Counted from the first letter of the stretch, positions 9,842 through 19,245 are shown. The stretch is DNA of 64,000 nt from Pseudomonadota bacterium (GCA_021845925.1 JAJZUW010000003.1:62001-126000), one strand, 5' to 3'. Notes: generated from the sequence alone by a model not told the origin. A program made the numbers and translations.

Positions 9842-10792
9842 ATGCGACTGGTTTTTGCCGGAACACCCGAATTCGCCCGCGTGGCACTGCTTGCGCTGGC
9901 CGAGGCTGGCCATGACATCCTGGCTGTCCTGACCCAGCCCGACCGGCCGTCCGGTCGCGGCATGAAACTGCAGCCAGGCGCAGTCAAACAAGCCGCGATG
10001 CAGCTTGGCCTGCCGGTCTGGCAACCTACCAGCCTGCGCGATGCCGCCACACAGGCCAGCCTGTCCGCCCTGGACATGGATGCCATGGTGGTTGCCGCTT
10101 ACGGCCAGATTTTACCGCAGGCCATTCTGGACCTGCCCCGGCAGGGCTGTTTCAACATTCATGCTTCCCTGCTGCCGCGCTGGCGCGGAGCAGCACCGAT
10201 CCACCGCGCGATTGCCGAAGGCGATACGCAGACCGGCATCAGCATCATGCGCATGAATGCTGGCCTCGACACCGGACCGGTCTGCCGGATGACCGCGCTG
10301 CCCATTCTCGCGGAGGACACAACCGGCAGTCTGCATGACCGGCTGGCAATCCTGGGCGGCGAAATGATAGTCCGCGCACTGGCCGATGCGGCCAGCGGCC
10401 TGCTGACATGTACTCCCCAGCCTGCCGAAGGCGTCACCTACGCAGCCAAGATTGGCCGCGAAGAAGCGCAACTCGACTGGCGGCTGCCGGCCACCGTCTT
10501 GCACAGACAGATCAGGGCATTCAATCCGGCGCCGGGCGCATTCTGTTTCTGGCAGAACCAGCCGCTCAAATGCTGGCAGGCCGATGTTGTGACGCAGTCT
10601 GGCGAACCCGGTCGCGTGCTGCAAAGCAACGCCGACGGCATTGTGGTGGCCTGCGGAGATGCAGCCCTGGCGCTGCGGGTGATTCAGCCGGCCGGTGGCA
10701 AACGCCTCACTGCAGCGCAGTTCCTGAGCGGCCATCAACTGACGGCAGGGACGCTGCTGGTTTCGCAGCACGGCACTGGCCAGCCTGACTGA
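9842..10792 (+). CDS. fmt: Methionyl-tRNA formyltransferase
   Basis: Formylates the initiator Met-tRNA using 10-formyltetrahydrofolate. The 316-residue protein begins MRLVFAGTPEFARV, the family consensus, so the ATG at 9842 is preferred over a GTG at 9830 that overlaps the def stop. The catalytic region reads NIHASLLPRWRGAAPIHRAI. The C-terminal tRNA-binding domain ends at 10792. The last 86 bp overlap the convergent lipoprotein gene, so the two 3' ends are read on both strands. Confidence 0.97.
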   Translation: MRLVFAGTPEFARVALLALAEAGHDILAVLTQPDRPSGRGMKLQPGAVKQAAMQLGLPVWQPTSLRDAATQASLSALDMDAMVVAAYGQILPQAILDLPRQGCFNIHASLLPRWRGAAPIHRAIAEGDTQTGISIMRMNAGLDTGPVCRMTALPILAEDTTGSLHDRLAILGGEMIVRALADAASGLLTCTPQPAEGVTYAAKIGREEAQLDWRLPATVLHRQIRAFNPAPGAFCFWQNQPLKCWQADVVTQSGEPGRVLQSNADGIVVACGDAALALRVIQPAGGKRLTAAQFLSGHQLTAGTLLVSQHGTGQPD

Positions 10793-11351
10793 CCGTCCAC
10801 GCAGCCAGCATGTCCAGCAACCGGTTACCCGCCGCATCGAGCGCCTGGGCTGCCGATGCGCCATCGTAATGCTGCAACGGGACCGTGGCACGGAAAGTCT
10901 GCCGGCTGACCAGATGCTGGTCGGGGAATCCGTACAGACTTGCTCTTACCGACACAACAGCCTGACCGGGCTGCGTCGAGGTATCGTGGTACCAGTCCAG
11001 CAGTACCGTTTCCAGATCGCACTGTTCGTTGCCCGGCGCATAACTGTCCAGCACCGCCGAAAATGCCGGCGAACCATCCAGCCGGCGAAACAGCAGTTCG
11101 TGCAGCCGTTGTGATGGCAGGGTGCTCCAGCGGGCATACTGGTAATGTCCCCGCTCGCCCGTCGGGGTGCCAAAGGTCAGGTCCTGCCGGTCATCATAGC
11201 TGTCCGAGCGGGTGGCCAGCATGCGCAGCACCGGTGCGTGCGCAGTGCGAGGTGCCGCTGTCGCCGTTTTCCGGGCATCTTCCATCTGGTAGACATGGGT
11301 GGTAGTCGCACAGCCAGCCAGCAAGGGCAACAGCCAATAACACCATTTCAT
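10707..11351 (-). CDS. ABC-type transport auxiliary lipoprotein (PqiC/DUF330-like)
   Basis: A 214-residue predicted lipoprotein. The signal peptide ends in the lipobox LLAGC, giving a lipid-anchored cysteine near residue 14. The rest resembles the PqiC/DUF330 type of auxiliary component that accompanies MCE transporters (segments DLETVLLDWYHD and TFRATVPLQ). It is the last gene of the leftward Mla-type cluster, 3 bp after the MCE protein gene. It probably links the MCE barrel to the outer membrane. Its final 29 codons are antisense to the end of fmt. Confidence 0.8.
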   Translation of the reverse strand: MKWCYWLLPLLAGCATTTHVYQMEDARKTATAAPRTAHAPVLRMLATRSDSYDDRQDLTFGTPTGERGHYQYARWSTLPSQRLHELLFRRLDGSPAFSAVLDSYAPGNEQCDLETVLLDWYHDTSTQPGQAVVSVRASLYGFPDQHLVSRQTFRATVPLQHYDGASAAQALDAAGNRLLDMLAAWTVSQAGQCRAAKPAASLPSVDGRSGTALQ

Positions 11352-11354
11352 GGT

Positions 11355-12287
11355 TCATTCTCCCGGAGCAGACTGGTCACGCCCGGTGCCAAAAATCAGC
11401 GAACCCGGCTGACCGAGGCGACGGGCAGTTTCGCCAAAACGCGCCTGGCTTTGCTGCAGATCGCTGGCAGTTTCGTTCAACCGGTCTGTCACCGTATTCA
11501 TCAACGCCTGCAAACGGTCGGACAGAATCACCGATTGCCGCTTCACCGTCACCAGCGCATCGGTAGACTGTTGCAGACTGAGCCTGGTCTGGGTGCCAAG
11601 ACTGGCAAAACCGCTGTCAAAATCACGGCTGGTGGCATCCAGACTGTCGGCAGCCCGGTTCAGCGAATCGGCAGCCTGACGCACGCTCCGCAGCGTCATG
11701 CCGATCTCCTGCCGGTCTGTAGCCAGCGTTGCCGTGACTTTCTGCAGGTTGTTCAGGGTGGCTGAAATGGCATCAATATTTGCCGGACTGAGTGCCTGAT
11801 TGATGCTGTCGAGCATGCGTGCCGTCTTCACCGACATCTGGGTCACATTGGTGGTCACTTTTTCCAGGTCGGAACTGCCTTCGGCAATCACTGGCCATGG
11901 CGGTTCCTGCGGAGATTTCACCAACGGCGAGTTGCTCGGCGGATTGGTGATTTCGATCGCCGCCAGGCCAGTCACGATATTGCGGTCAACCACGGCCCGA
12001 CTGTCCGCATGAATCGGCGTGGCGGGATTGATGCGGATCTGCACCCGCACGGCGTCTTGTGAACCGGGCACGAAAGCATAGCTGCTGACTTCGCCAACCT
12101 TGATGCCACGCAATTTGACCGGACTGTTGATATCCAGCCCATCCATCGACTGGTTGCGAAAATAGATCGTGTAGTGCGCATAGGCAATCCGGCTGCCTCC
12201 GGCCAGCCAGACCAGACTGGCCAGCATCAGCAGACTGACTGCCACAATCAGGCTGCCTGCCAGGATATAGCGGGCTTCGTTTTCCAT
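11355..12287 (-). CDS. MCE-domain substrate-binding protein (MlaD-like)
   Basis: Periplasmic lipid-binding subunit of an MCE (Mla-type) ABC transporter. The 310-residue protein has one N-terminal membrane anchor (about residues 8-28) and a single MCE domain (HYTIYFRNQSMDGLD, then SPVKLRGIKVGEVSSYAF). A long helical C-terminus rich in Ser, Ala and Gln is consistent with an extended coiled coil. It is longer than E. coli MlaD (about 183 residues), a known variation. The start overlaps the ATPase stop by one base, showing tight coupling. Confidence 0.9.
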   Translation of the reverse strand: MENEARYILAGSLIVAVSLLMLASLVWLAGGSRIAYAHYTIYFRNQSMDGLDINSPVKLRGIKVGEVSSYAFVPGSQDAVRVQIRINPATPIHADSRAVVDRNIVTGLAAIEITNPPSNSPLVKSPQEPPWPVIAEGSSDLEKVTTNVTQMSVKTARMLDSINQALSPANIDAISATLNNLQKVTATLATDRQEIGMTLRSVRQAADSLNRAADSLDATSRDFDSGFASLGTQTRLSLQQSTDALVTVKRQSVILSDRLQALMNTVTDRLNETASDLQQSQARFGETARRLGQPGSLIFGTGRDQSAPGE

Positions 12288-13078
12288 TACCGGGTCTCCC
12301 GAGGGGGCGGCGCGAGAATATCGCCCCGACTGGCAAAATAGGCCTGCAGCCAGGGGTCATCCAGCTGTCGGATGGAGGCCAGGTCTCCGGCGCCCAGAAC
12401 CTTGCCATTCGCCAGCACAATGATCTTGTCTGCAATCGACAGCAGTGTATCCAGATCGTGGGTGATGAGCAACGCAGTCAGGCCGAGATTGTCACACAAC
12501 GTGCGCAGCAGCTGATCGAAAGCCCGTGCCGAAACCGGGTCCAGTCCGGAAGTGGGCTCGTCGAGAAACAGCAGCTCCGGATCCAGCGCCAGAGCACGGG
12601 CCAGCGCCGCGCGTTTGCGCATGCCACCGGACAGCTCGTCCGGCAGCTTGTCGCCGGCATCGGCCGGCAGACCGACCATCGACAGTTTGAGCCGGGCCAG
12701 GTCAAAGCAGGTGTCTCGCGGCAACCTGGTATGTTCCAGCAGCGGTGCGGCGACATTCTGTTCGACCGTCAGATTCGAAAACAGCGCGCCATCCTGGAAC
12801 AGCATGCCAAAGCGCGTACGCAACTGGTTGATCTCGCCGCTTCGGACTGCAGCGACAATATCCTTGCCGAACAGCTGGGCGTGTCCGGATACCGGAACCA
12901 GCAACCCGCACAGAACCCTGAGCAACACTGATTTGCCAGTGCCGCTGCCGCCGATCAGCGCCGTGATCTGACCCTGTTCGACACGCAGGCTGACGCCGCG
13001 ATGAATGGTCTTGCCACCCAGACGGGTGACCACATGGCTGGCTTCGGCCAGCGCCTGGCGCATCACAGGTTGAGCCAT
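12287..13078 (-). CDS. ABC transporter ATPase (MlaF-like)
   Basis: Cytoplasmic ATPase of the MCE lipid transporter. The 263-residue protein has Walker A GGSGTGKSVLLRVL, the signature LSGGMRKRAALARAL, Walker B ELLFLDEPTSGLDP and the switch histidine in LLITHDLD. These match the MlaF/Ttg2A branch. The start region overlaps the permease gene by 16 bp. Whether the substrate is phospholipid moved inward or outward cannot be decided from sequence. Confidence 0.93.
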   Translation of the reverse strand: MAQPVMRQALAEASHVVTRLGGKTIHRGVSLRVEQGQITALIGGSGTGKSVLLRVLCGLLVPVSGHAQLFGKDIVAAVRSGEINQLRTRFGMLFQDGALFSNLTVEQNVAAPLLEHTRLPRDTCFDLARLKLSMVGLPADAGDKLPDELSGGMRKRAALARALALDPELLFLDEPTSGLDPVSARAFDQLLRTLCDNLGLTALLITHDLDTLLSIADKIIVLANGKVLGAGDLASIRQLDDPWLQAYFASRGDILAPPPRETR

Positions 13079-14178
13079 GACAGACTCACTGCAATGATGG
13101 CATTGAGCAGGATGACCGCCACAATGCTTTCCACCACGGTTGCCGTGGTGGACAGACCAATGCTGCGCGCGTTGCGCTCGACCTTGAGCCCGGTATGACA
13201 GGCGATCAGGCCGATAAATATGCCAAACAGCGGGGCCTTGGCCAGGCCGGTGATAACAGTACCCGGATCAATGGCGGTATCAATCCGGTCAATGAACATG
13301 GACGGCGGAATGGCCAGCTGCAGATTCGCAATCAGCATGCTGCCGGCAATGCCGGCCAGATCGCCGATGAACACCAGCAGCGGCATCGCCACAATCAGCG
13401 CGAGCAGGCGGGGAATGATCAGCACGGTCCACGGCGACAACCCTAGCACGCGCAATGCGTCGAGTTCTTCGTCGAACTTCATGGTGCCCAGCTGGGCCGT
13501 GATCGCAGAGCCCGAGCGACCCGCTACCAGAATGGCCACCAGCACCGGAGATAGCTCGCGACAGGTGGCCAGCGTTGTCCCATCCACCACATAAATGCTG
13601 GCGCCATACTGCATCGCCTGCCGGCCCAGCAGATAGGTAAACACGACGCCCAGCAGGAACATCATCAGGCTGACCAGCGCAATGGCCTGCACGAACACGG
13701 CATCGAACTGGGCAAAGGTTTCCTTGAGCCGGAAACGGCCCGGGTGGCGCAACATGCCCAGCATTTCTTCACTGATGTGCCCAATCATGCGCAGACTGTC
13801 TCCGGCATGACCAGCCAGACGATGCGAAAATCTGCCCAGAGCCAGCACCCATGCACGCTCGCGGCCGCGTTTTGGCGCGCCCCTGACGGCATGCTGGCCA
13901 ACCAGCGTCAGAATGGCCGATGTGGCCGGACTGAAACCGCGCAGCGCCAGCCGGTTGACAGGCAACCCGTGCCGCCCGAGCAGGTCCAGCAGCCACCAGG
14001 CCCCGCTCGGATCGAGTGATGCCAGCTGACTGCCGTCCAGAACCGCAGAAGATGGTCGTCTGGACGCGCTTTCCGGCCAGACAGGCCATTGTCCGGCCTG
14101 CTGCAGACGCCAGTCGCCGGCAACAGCAATCACCATGGTGTCGCCGGCGAGTGTCACCTGCAACGACGGAACAATCAT
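13063..14178 (-). CDS. MlaE-family permease with N-terminal STAS-like domain
   Basis: Inner-membrane permease of the MCE transporter. The first 110 residues lack membrane segments and look like a STAS domain (VLDGSQLASLDPSGAWWLLDLL). The permease domain follows with the diagnostic block SPVLVAILVAGRSGSAITAQLG and several membrane helices. This domain-fused form is typical of the non-E. coli subtype of MlaE. The ATG at 14178 overlaps the metW stop by 4 bp (ATGA). An open frame extends further upstream but is antisense noise. Confidence 0.9.
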   Translation of the reverse strand: MIVPSLQVTLAGDTMVIAVAGDWRLQQAGQWPVWPESASRRPSSAVLDGSQLASLDPSGAWWLLDLLGRHGLPVNRLALRGFSPATSAILTLVGQHAVRGAPKRGRERAWVLALGRFSHRLAGHAGDSLRMIGHISEEMLGMLRHPGRFRLKETFAQFDAVFVQAIALVSLMMFLLGVVFTYLLGRQAMQYGASIYVVDGTTLATCRELSPVLVAILVAGRSGSAITAQLGTMKFDEELDALRVLGLSPWTVLIIPRLLALIVAMPLLVFIGDLAGIAGSMLIANLQLAIPPSMFIDRIDTAIDPGTVITGLAKAPLFGIFIGLIACHTGLKVERNARSIGLSTTATVVESIVAVILLNAIIAVSLSWLNL

Positions 14179-14759
14179 GCCAACCTGCGCCGGAACCGGT
14201 AAATCGCGAGGCTGCCGGTCAGGTTGCGCAACCAGTTCACCGGACGACCTTCGGTCATCACCACACGCTCCAGGATCTGGATGTCCAGCCGGTCGCACAA
14301 CGCTTCAAAATCATGCATGGTGCACAAATGGACGTTGGGTGTGTCATACCACTGGTAGGGCAGGTCTGCCGATACCGGCATGTGCCCCTGCAAAACCTGC
14401 CAGCGGTTTTTCCAGTAGCCGAAATTGGGGAATGTCACAATGCCTTCCCGACCGACGCGCAGGATCTCGCGCAGGATGGCTTCGGTGTTGTGCACCGCCT
14501 GCAGGGTTTGCGACAACACGATGTGATCAAAACTGCCGGCAGAAAACTCGGCCAGACCCGCTTCCAGATCGCGCTGGATGACATTCACGCCATTGCGGAT
14601 GCACCCCAGGATGCGGTCCTCGGCGATTTCGACGCCATAACCATGAATTTGCCGGGTTTCACGCAGATATTTCAGCAGATCGCCGTTGCCACACCCCAGA
14701 TCGAGCACCTTGGCTCCAGGCTGAATCCAGGCAGCGATGGTTTGCAGATCATGGCGCAT
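14175..14759 (-). CDS. metW: Methionine biosynthesis protein MetW
   Basis: A SAM-dependent-methyltransferase-like protein found next to MetX and needed for its acyltransferase function in several proteobacteria. The 194-residue protein shows the SAM-binding motif KVLDLGCGNGDLL near residue 19. Acidic VEIAEDRI follows, then DHIVLSQTLQAVHN. The start at 14759 overlaps the metX stop by 1 bp, confirming the metXW pair. It is followed by the MCE transporter genes with a 4-bp overlap. Confidence 0.95.
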   Translation of the reverse strand: MRHDLQTIAAWIQPGAKVLDLGCGNGDLLKYLRETRQIHGYGVEIAEDRILGCIRNGVNVIQRDLEAGLAEFSAGSFDHIVLSQTLQAVHNTEAILREILRVGREGIVTFPNFGYWKNRWQVLQGHMPVSADLPYQWYDTPNVHLCTMHDFEALCDRLDIQILERVVMTEGRPVNWLRNLTGSLAIYRFRRRLA

Positions 14760-15889
14760 CAGACGGATATCCTGTTCATGTAGGCACCAACCAGGGCGTG
14801 ATAATGCGGATCCGGCATCAGGAATGCATCGTGGCCATGGCTGGAATTGATTTCCGCATAACTCACGTCACGTTCGTTGACCAGCAACGCCTGCACGATC
14901 TCGCGCGAACGCTCGGGCGCAAACCGCCAGTCGGTGGTAAACGAAATCACCAGAAATCCCGCCTTTGCCGGTGCAAGGGCCTGACTCAGGCTGTGGCCCG
15001 GCACGTGGTGCGCCGGATCAAAATAGTCCAGAGCCTTGGTCATCAGCAGATAAGTGTTGGCATCGAAAGCATCGGCGAACTTGTCACCCTGGTAACGCAG
15101 ATAGGATTCGATCTCGAATTCGACATCATAACCGTAGGCAAAACTGCCGTTGCGCAGCAACCTGCCAAACTTGCTGCCCATCACGTCATCCGACAGATAG
15201 GTGATGTGCCCCAGCATGCGCGCCAGCCTGAGGCCGCGGCGCGGCCAGGTTCCATGGGCGTAATAATCGCCGCCATGAAAATCCGGATCGGTCAGGATGG
15301 CCTGCCGGGCAACATCATTGAAAGCGATGTTCTGGGCAGTGAGGCCGGGAGCAGCCGCAATCACCAGACAGTGGCGCATGCGCTCCGGATGCATGATGCT
15401 CCACTGCAGTACCTGCATGCCACCCAGCGATCCGCCCATGATGGCGGCAAACTGGTGAATGCCCAGTCTGTCGGCCAGTCTGGCCTGGGCAGCCACCCAG
15501 TCTTCCACGGTGACCATCGGAAAGCGCGATCCCCAGGGTTGTCCGGTTTGCGGATCGATGCTGGCCGGTCCAGTGGAACCATGGCAGCCACCCAGATTGT
15601 TGACGCCGATCACACAGAACCTGTCGGTATCGACCGGTTTGCCCGGTCCGATCATGTTGTCCCACCAGCCGGGCTTTTTTTCCGCGGGATCATGGTAGCC
15701 GGCGATATGGTGATTGCCGGACAGTGCATGGCAGACCAGCACGGCATTGCTGGCATCGGCATTCAGCGTGCCATGCATTTCATAAACCAGATCATAGGCT
15801 GGCAACACCGCGCCAGAACGGAGCACCAGCGAGGTATCGAAATGGGCGACCTGGGGTACGACGATCCGGCGGTCTGCAGCAGCATTCAT
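14759..15889 (-). CDS. metX: Homoserine O-acyltransferase MetX
   Basis: Activates homoserine for methionine synthesis. The 376-residue alpha/beta hydrolase-fold protein has the nucleophile elbow [12 protein letters not shown] near residue 146. The oxyanion region reads HALSGNHH, and the aspartate and histidine of the triad lie near TTDWRF and NSSHGHDAF. The family includes acetyl- and succinyl-transferases; the sequence alone does not settle which donor is used. The start at 15889 is 3 bp after the cyaY stop, so cyaY, metX, metW and the Mla genes form one probable transcript. Confidence 0.95.
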   Translation of the reverse strand: MNAAADRRIVVPQVAHFDTSLVLRSGAVLPAYDLVYEMHGTLNADASNAVLVCHALSGNHHIAGYHDPAEKKPGWWDNMIGPGKPVDTDRFCVIGVNNLGGCHGSTGPASIDPQTGQPWGSRFPMVTVEDWVAAQARLADRLGIHQFAAIMGGSLGGMQVLQWSIMHPERMRHCLVIAAAPGLTAQNIAFNDVARQAILTDPDFHGGDYYAHGTWPRRGLRLARMLGHITYLSDDVMGSKFGRLLRNGSFAYGYDVEFEIESYLRYQGDKFADAFDANTYLLMTKALDYFDPAHHVPGHSLSQALAPAKAGFLVISFTTDWRFAPERSREIVQALLVNERDVSYAEINSSHGHDAFLMPDPHYHALVGAYMNRISV

Positions 15890-15892
15890 GCG

Positions 15893-16213
15893 TCAGTCCT
15901 GCCCGAAGCGCACATCGCCACCGTCCTGACTGGCAATCATGGCCGACAGGCTGGCCAGCAGTTCGCTGTTGTCGCGCGTATTCAGCCAGACAGCCCCATC
16001 CCACCGGTAATGAAAACCGCCCGAACGGGCAGCCACCCAGATTTCCCGCATCGCAGGCTGGCGATTGACAATGATCTTGCCGCCCGGACAGTCAATCTGC
16101 AGAACATTGCCGGCTGCCAGTTCAAAATCGATATCGCCGTCTGCCTGCTCAAGTCCGGCTTCGATCCTGTCAAAAGTGACATCGGTCAGTTCGTTGAATT
16201 CGGTTTCGGTCAT
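15893..16213 (-). CDS. cyaY: Iron donor protein CyaY (bacterial frataxin)
   Basis: Frataxin homologue that binds iron and modulates iron-sulfur cluster assembly. Starting at MTETEFNELTD the protein has 106 residues, the same as the E. coli protein. An acidic first helix (FDRIEAGLEQADGDIDFE) and the sheet with IIVNRQPAMREIWVAA and FHYRWDGAVWLNTRD match the fold. It diverges from lptM-lysA across 45 bp, the usual arrangement in proteobacteria. Confidence 0.95.
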   Translation of the reverse strand: MTETEFNELTDVTFDRIEAGLEQADGDIDFELAAGNVLQIDCPGGKIIVNRQPAMREIWVAARSGGFHYRWDGAVWLNTRDNSELLASLSAMIASQDGGDVRFGQD

Positions 16214-16258
16214 GATAGACTGCACAACTGTTGATTATACGGAAAAGTGGTTTGCTAC

Positions 16259-16408
16259 ATGTTACGGATCATACGTTACGCTGCCTGCCTGGCTCTTGTG
16301 CTTGCGATGAACGCCTGCGGCACCAAAGGTGCGCTGTATCTTCCCAAAAACCCTGCACCGGCTCAAGCTGGTCAGGCACAGACTGACAAGGCAGACCAGC
16401 AGCCATGA
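16259..16408 (+). CDS. lptM: Small outer-membrane lipoprotein LptM (YifL-like)
   Basis: A 49-residue lipoprotein. After a short signal peptide the sequence CGTKGALYLPKNP gives the lipidated cysteine followed by the GxKGxLYxP pattern of LptM. LptM helps the LPS translocon LptD fold and form its disulfides. The gene overlaps lysA by 4 bp (ATGA). Its position between cyaY and lysA is the conserved one and is the strongest support for so short a gene. Confidence 0.9.
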   Translation: MLRIIRYAACLALVLAMNACGTKGALYLPKNPAPAQAGQAQTDKADQQP

Positions 16409-17640
16409 GTACGACTCCTCTCGATGGCTTCGACCGCCAGCAACTGATTGCCGCTGCCGACCTCTATGGTACACCTTGTTACGTCTATGATGAAGCAAAG
16501 CTGGTAGCCGCCTGGCAGGCATTCAATGCGGACTGGCAGGATCAGCCGCATCAGGTGTGTTATGCCGTCAAAGCCAATCCATCACTGGCCATCCTGCAGA
16601 TCTTTGCCCGTCTTGGCGCCGGTTTTGACATCGTCTCGGGCGGCGAACTGCAGCGCGTGCTTGCCGCCGGCGGCGATCCGGCCAAGGTCGTGTTTTCCGG
16701 CGTCGGCAAACGCACAGATGAAATCCGGCTCGCCCTGGCCAGCGGCATCGGCTGTTTCAATGTCGAGTCCGAACCGGAGCTGATGCGCATCAGCCGGATT
16801 GCCGTTGAGGAAAACTGCGTTGCGCCGGTGAGCCTGCGCGTGAATCCGGACGTGGATGCCAGAACGCATCCTTATATCTCCACCGGGCTCAAATCGAACA
16901 AGTTTGGCGTTCCGCATCAGGATGCACTGCAGCTGTACCGGCTGGCCGCCCGGCTGCCCGGCGTGCGCATTGTCGGCATCGATTGCCACATTGGTTCCCA
17001 GCTGACCGAAATTGCACCGTTTGTGGATGCGCTCGACCGGGTCCTGCATCTGGTCGACGCACTGCAGTCTGAAGGCATTGTACTGCACCATATCGATATC
17101 GGGGGCGGGCTTGGCATCTGTTACCGCGATGAAACGCCGCCAGACATTTCCGATTATCTGACTGCCCTGCGCACACGGCTGGCCGGCAGGCCGCTCAAAA
17201 TCCTGCTGGAACCCGGACGCGCCCTGGTTGGCAATGCCGGCGTGCTGCTCACCCGGGTGGAATACCTGAAACCTGGCGAAGAAAAATCGTTTGCCATTGT
17301 CGATGCTGCCATGAATGACCTGATGCGGCCGGCACTTTACGATGCCTGGCACGAGGTCGCGTCGCTGTCGCCTCCCGGTAACCAGCAACGGGTCTGGGAG
17401 ATTGTTGGCCCGGTGTGCGAAACCGGCGACTTTCTGGCCCATGACCGGGAGCTGGCGCTGAACGAGGGCGATCTGCTGGTCATTGCGTCAACCGGCGCAT
17501 ATGGCATGTCGATGAGTTCCAATTACAACACCCGCCCCAGAGCTGCCGAAGTGATGCTGCGTGACTCAGGTCCGGTTCTTGTACGGTCTCGCGAAACTGT
17601 GGAAGACCTGATTAAACCTGAACATTTGCTGACGTTCTAA
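16405..17640 (+). CDS. lysA: Diaminopimelate decarboxylase
   Basis: Converts meso-diaminopimelate to lysine with PLP. The 411-residue protein has the PLP-binding lysine in CYAVKANPSLAIL. It also has the VSGGELQRVLAAG and FNVESEPELMRI segments, the glycine-rich phosphate-binding DIGGGLGICY, and the active-site GPVCETGDFLA. It is cotranscribed with lptM. Roughly 110 AT-rich base pairs follow before the porin-cytochrome gene. Confidence 0.98.
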   Translation: MSTTPLDGFDRQQLIAAADLYGTPCYVYDEAKLVAAWQAFNADWQDQPHQVCYAVKANPSLAILQIFARLGAGFDIVSGGELQRVLAAGGDPAKVVFSGVGKRTDEIRLALASGIGCFNVESEPELMRISRIAVEENCVAPVSLRVNPDVDARTHPYISTGLKSNKFGVPHQDALQLYRLAARLPGVRIVGIDCHIGSQLTEIAPFVDALDRVLHLVDALQSEGIVLHHIDIGGGLGICYRDETPPDISDYLTALRTRLAGRPLKILLEPGRALVGNAGVLLTRVEYLKPGEEKSFAIVDAAMNDLMRPALYDAWHEVASLSPPGNQQRVWEIVGPVCETGDFLAHDRELALNEGDLLVIASTGAYGMSMSSNYNTRPRAAEVMLRDSGPVLVRSRETVEDLIKPEHLLTF

Positions 17641-17676
17641 CCCGAACTATCGGTTAAAGTTAATATAAAAATACAT

Positions 17677-17705
17677 TTGAATCTTTTAATACTGTTTGTT
17701 AGCAT
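17677..17705 (+). promoter_or_regulatory. Candidate sigma-70 promoter for porin-cytochrome gene
   Basis: TTGAAT and TAGCAT are separated by 17 bp in an unusually AT-rich 110-bp gap. The predicted start of transcription is about 40 bp before the ATG at 17754, which has a GGGAGG ribosome binding site. The -10 box is weak, so the assignment is tentative. Confidence 0.35.
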
Positions 17706-17753
17706 CAAATCGTCGTTGTCAGAGCAGACGTCGTCTGCAGATGGGAGGATGGT

Positions 17754-19175
17754 ATGAAACTCGAAATGAACAGCAGCAATATTTTTATCAACAGTCGGCG
17801 TGGCCTTGCAGCCATGCTACTCGCCGGAGGTGCCCTGGCTTCCTGGCAAGCATCCGCTACGCCAATTTTTGCCCGCCAGACCGGTGAAAACTGTCTTGCC
17901 TGCCACGCCGGCGGACAGTTCCCCGAACTGACCCCTTATGGCCGTCTGTTCAAGCTGACCGGCTTCACCCTCGGCAAGCGCACGCCAGTCCCGCTGGCTG
18001 TCATGGCGGTTTTCGGTTCCACCACCAACGGTCCGGCACTGGCTCCGGCAGCCAGCTCTCCTGGCCATACAGCCAGTGACGGCACCCCTACCATCTACAC
18101 TGGCAGCCTGTTTTTTGGCGGCAAGATCACTGACAACATCGGCATGCTGGGCCAGTACACCTGGGGCAACTATAACGGTGCAAACAGCGACGCCATCGGC
18201 GGTGGTTCCGACAACACGGATATCCGCTATGCCAACCGTATTTTCCGCAATGGCAACGACATCATCTACGGCATGTCGCTCAACAACAATCCGGGCGTGG
18301 AAGATGTCTGGAACAGCAGCCAGACCTGGGGTTATGGCGTGGTGCCAGGCAGCGCCGGCTCTCCGGCCGGCTATACCATTCTGGATGGCGGACTGGCCGC
18401 CCAGGCCGTCGGCATCGATGCCTACCTGTACTGGAACCAGACCTATTATGCTGCGGTTGGCGCTTACCGCACCGGCAACGGCGTGTTCTCTTTCCTGACC
18501 CAGAACAATGGCGGCCAAACCTATCTGGCTAACACCAGTCCGTATCTCCGCCTGGCATATACCCACGAGTGGGGACCGCAGAACATCGAAGTAGGCTACA
18601 CCCTGTTCGACGCCGATGTATACGAAGGCAGCGACAGCCTGGGCAACAGTTACACCAATTCCGGCCCGTATGACGAGCATCGCGACAACGCCATTGATGT
18701 GCAATACCAGTATCTGCTGGATCCACACACAATTACGGCCGAATTCTCGCGCATCAACGAAGTCATCAACCCGAGTGGCGCCAACCCTAACAACTACAAC
18801 GCCAGTCTGGGTGGTCAGGGAGTGGTCAACGAAACCAAAGCCAAAGTCTCATACACCTATGAAGCGCGTTATGGAGCGGCGCTGGGGTATTACAACTTTT
18901 CGTCCAACGAGGCATATGGCAACACCTATTGGCAAAACAGTCAAGCAGCCTCGGCACCCGACTATTTTGGCCCAGGCACTGTGACCGCCTTTGTGCCGGA
19001 ACTATTCTACATTCCGCTGCAAAATGTCCGGATCGGTCTGCAGTACACCATGTACACGCAGATTCCGACGCAAAATGCCTTTAACCAGAACTTTACGGGC
19101 AGCAACAGCAATGGTCAGGCCTGGCATGCCAGTGATTTCAACCAGACCTTCCTGTATGTGTGGGCAGCCTACTGA
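17754..19175 (+). CDS. Outer-membrane porin fused to mono-heme cytochrome c (Cyc2-like)
   Basis: A 473-residue exported protein. A signal peptide containing RRGLAAMLLAGGALASW ends near residue 35. It is followed at once by TPIFARQTGENCLACH, one c-type heme site, and PELTPYGRLFKLTGFTL. The remaining roughly 400 residues are rich in aromatic and polar alternation and end in tyrosine (TFLYVWAAY), as expected for a beta-barrel. This order and length match fused cytochrome-porins such as Cyc2, the iron oxidase of acidophilic and neutrophilic iron oxidisers, but related proteins also occur in other bacteria. A diheme cytochrome follows 70 bp later, suggesting electron transfer across the outer membrane. 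The electron donor is unknown. Confidence 0.75.
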   Translation: MKLEMNSSNIFINSRRGLAAMLLAGGALASWQASATPIFARQTGENCLACHAGGQFPELTPYGRLFKLTGFTLGKRTPVPLAVMAVFGSTTNGPALAPAASSPGHTASDGTPTIYTGSLFFGGKITDNIGMLGQYTWGNYNGANSDAIGGGSDNTDIRYANRIFRNGNDIIYGMSLNNNPGVEDVWNSSQTWGYGVVPGSAGSPAGYTILDGGLAAQAVGIDAYLYWNQTYYAAVGAYRTGNGVFSFLTQNNGGQTYLANTSPYLRLAYTHEWGPQNIEVGYTLFDADVYEGSDSLGNSYTNSGPYDEHRDNAIDVQYQYLLDPHTITAEFSRINEVINPSGANPNNYNASLGGQGVVNETKAKVSYTYEARYGAALGYYNFSSNEAYGNTYWQNSQAASAPDYFGPGTVTAFVPELFYIPLQNVRIGLQYTMYTQIPTQNAFNQNFTGSNSNGQAWHASDFNQTFLYVWAAY

Positions 19176-19245
19176 GCGCAGCGCGCAACCTGCCTAATGG
19201 ACACGCTGGCGGCGTGTCCCGACCCGAATAGAGTGGAGAAGTCCC

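Noticed and set aside
14798-16234. A 478-codon open frame on the plus strand
   Set aside because: It is antisense to metX and cyaY, has shadow composition, and both minus-strand genes have full family motifs.
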